43,431 bases of DNA from Lachnospiraceae bacterium (GTDB taxonomy: Bacteria; Bacillota; Clostridia; Lachnospirales; Lachnospiraceae). The stretch covers positions 1 to 43,431 of the forward strand of contig SFNX01000006.1 of assembly GCA_004552595.1 (NCBI GenBank). The letters run 5' to 3'. Position numbers and translations under genes: made by a program. This document shows, in pieces, positions 42,269-43,431 of the stretch. How positions within the stretch are numbered: position 1 is the first letter of the stretch; each line of letters starts with the position of its first letter. The notes under the pieces are model-generated. The model made no database searches and was not told where the DNA came from. It saw only the letters and a program-made list of their open reading frames with translations.

Positions 42269-43431
42269 TTATGTCAACTCTTCGGCTTCCTCGTCGATTA
42301 TAAAATCTATTGTCTTTGAAATCATATCGACACCATTAACTATTATATCAATTTTATGACCAAGCGAAAAGGTTCTTTTCGTTGATTCGCCTATAAGCTT
42401 ATATTCCTTTTCATCATAGTAATAATAATCTCCCGGTATCTTGGAAATATGTATAAGTCCCTCACAAGTATTGTCAAGTTCAACATATATTCCCCAGTTC
42501 GTTACTCCGCTGATTATTCCGGTATATTTGTACCCAATTCTTCGCTCCATATACTGGCACTTCTTAAGCTTATCGGTTTCTCTTTCCGCTTCATCTGCAA
42601 GGCGCTCTCTTGATGAAGAGTTACTTGCAACCTCATCAAGAATATTGTTATAGTGCATTATCTTATCTTCATTCATTCTGCCGTGGATGAAATCCTTTAT
42701 TATCCTGTGAATCTGTAAATCAGGATATCTCCTTATAGGAGAAGTAAAATGGCAGTAATACTCGCATGCAAGTCCGTAATGTCCGCCGCAATTAGTTGAA
42801 TATTTCGCTCTCTGCATTGAACGAAGAGTCAGTCTTGAAATAAGTGCCTCTTCGGGAGTGTCCGCTATACTTGATAAAAGCTTTTGGAGTTCTTTTGGAT
42901 GAACTTCCTCTCCTTTCATTTTAAGTCCGTAGCCAAATCCTCTTATAAAGCTTGCCAGCTTATTAATCTTATCGCTCTCAGGCTTTTCGTGAACCCGGTA
43001 TACAAACGGCATATCAAGGAAATAAAAATGTTCTGCCACCGTTTCATTGGCTATGAGCATGAAATCTTCAATAAGCTTTGTTGCAGCATTTCTTTCATAT
43101 GGCTTAATATCAATCACATTGGATTTTTCATTCAGGCAAGTCAAAATCAATAGACCCTCTTAGCTTACGCCTATTTCTTAATATGTCGGCAAGCTCCTTC
43201 ATTGTAAAAAACATATCGCACAAGTCTTCATAGCGTTTCATGACTTCTTCATCCTGCTTATCAATAATTGCATTTACTGCTGTATAAGTCATTCTGGCAT
43301 TTGTGCAAATGACTGACTCGACGATTTCATGGTCAATGACATTTCCCTTTTTATCAATTGTCATAAGGCATGATAGTGCAAGCCTGTCCTGCTTTTCATT
43401 AAGAGAACAGATTCCGTTTGAAAGCTTGTGA
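42269..43431 (-). pseudogene. rnr: Ribonuclease R, disrupted by a frame change (5' part outside window)
   Basis: The right-hand frame enters from outside the window (HKLSNGICSLNEKQDRLALS) and continues to RGSIDFDLPE, where a TGA stops it at 43128-43130. The downstream part continues in the +1 frame from NEKSNVIDIKPYER, through the RNB catalytic region with ANETVAEHF and HFTSPIRRYPDLQIHRI, to the S1 domain (YKYTGIISGVTNWGIYVEL) and the stop at 42269. Intact homologues carry about five residues (AK-I-L type) between the two parts, so a deletion of about 17 bases is the simplest explanation. A sequence error or programmed shift cannot be excluded. Confidence 0.8.

Noticed and set aside
1..43431. 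CRISPR arrays, tRNA or rRNA genes and prophage genes
   Set aside because: I saw no regularly spaced repeats, no cloverleaf sequences other than the tmRNA tRNA-like part, and no phage or transposase proteins on either strand.

Overview
The window looks like chromosomal DNA from an AT-rich anaerobic member of the Clostridia, most likely a Lachnospiraceae relative (Butyrivibrio/Roseburia/Lachnospira type). The evidence is an oxygen-independent NrdD/NrdG ribonucleotide reductase, a complete RnfCDGEAB electron-transport complex, a sodium-pump decarboxylase cluster, the DUF512-der-plsY-gpsA gene order, the cmk-ispH-S1 order, and protein sequences typical of that family. Almost all genes lie on the minus strand. 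Only two proteins, an AP2-domain protein and a YprB-like nuclease, read on the plus strand. No stretch longer than 300 bases lacks a gene.

Layout from right to left along the direction of minus-strand transcription. At the right edge is the trans-translation and RNA-decay block rnr-smpB-ssrA, with rnr disrupted by a frame change, followed by two small unknown genes. Next is a two-component system whose OmpR-type regulator is broken between its receiver and DNA-binding halves. It is separated from its histidine kinase by a self-contained chemoreceptor gene with a CZB zinc-binding domain, which lies between near-identical 14-bp repeats. A lipoprotein gene follows the kinase. Then come rpsU with a strong promoter, a phosphoesterase-scpA-scpB unit, and a five-gene biotin-dependent carboxyltransferase/sodium-pump operon. 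After that are a TetR regulator with a flavoprotein, cmk, ispH and S1 (the last two overlapping), and cheR.

The middle holds the Rnf operon, ending in a degenerate GH25 lysozyme-like gene, then a SleB-type hydrolase. The AP2-domain protein faces nrdD across a 290-bp regulatory region that carries a probable NrdR operator. From nrdD the minus strand runs without a visible terminator for more than 12 kb: nrdD, nrdG, dut, DUF512, der, plsY, gpsA, MoxR ATPase, VWA protein, HD-GYP regulator, hybrid kinase. Many of these genes overlap by 1, 4 or 8 bases.

Functionally the window combines DNA precursor supply (nrdDG, dut, cmk), phospholipid synthesis (plsY, gpsA), ribosome assembly and rescue (der, rpsU, S1, smpB, tmRNA), chromosome condensation (scpAB), ion-linked energy conservation (Rnf and the decarboxylase pump), and several signalling genes (two sensor kinases, HD-GYP, CheR, CZB chemoreceptor). 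The features most worth a second look are the chemoreceptor cassette inside the broken two-component operon, the unusual carboxyltransferase/sodium-pump set, the active-site-deficient GH25 protein attached to the Rnf operon, and the AP2/HNH-like protein opposite nrdD.
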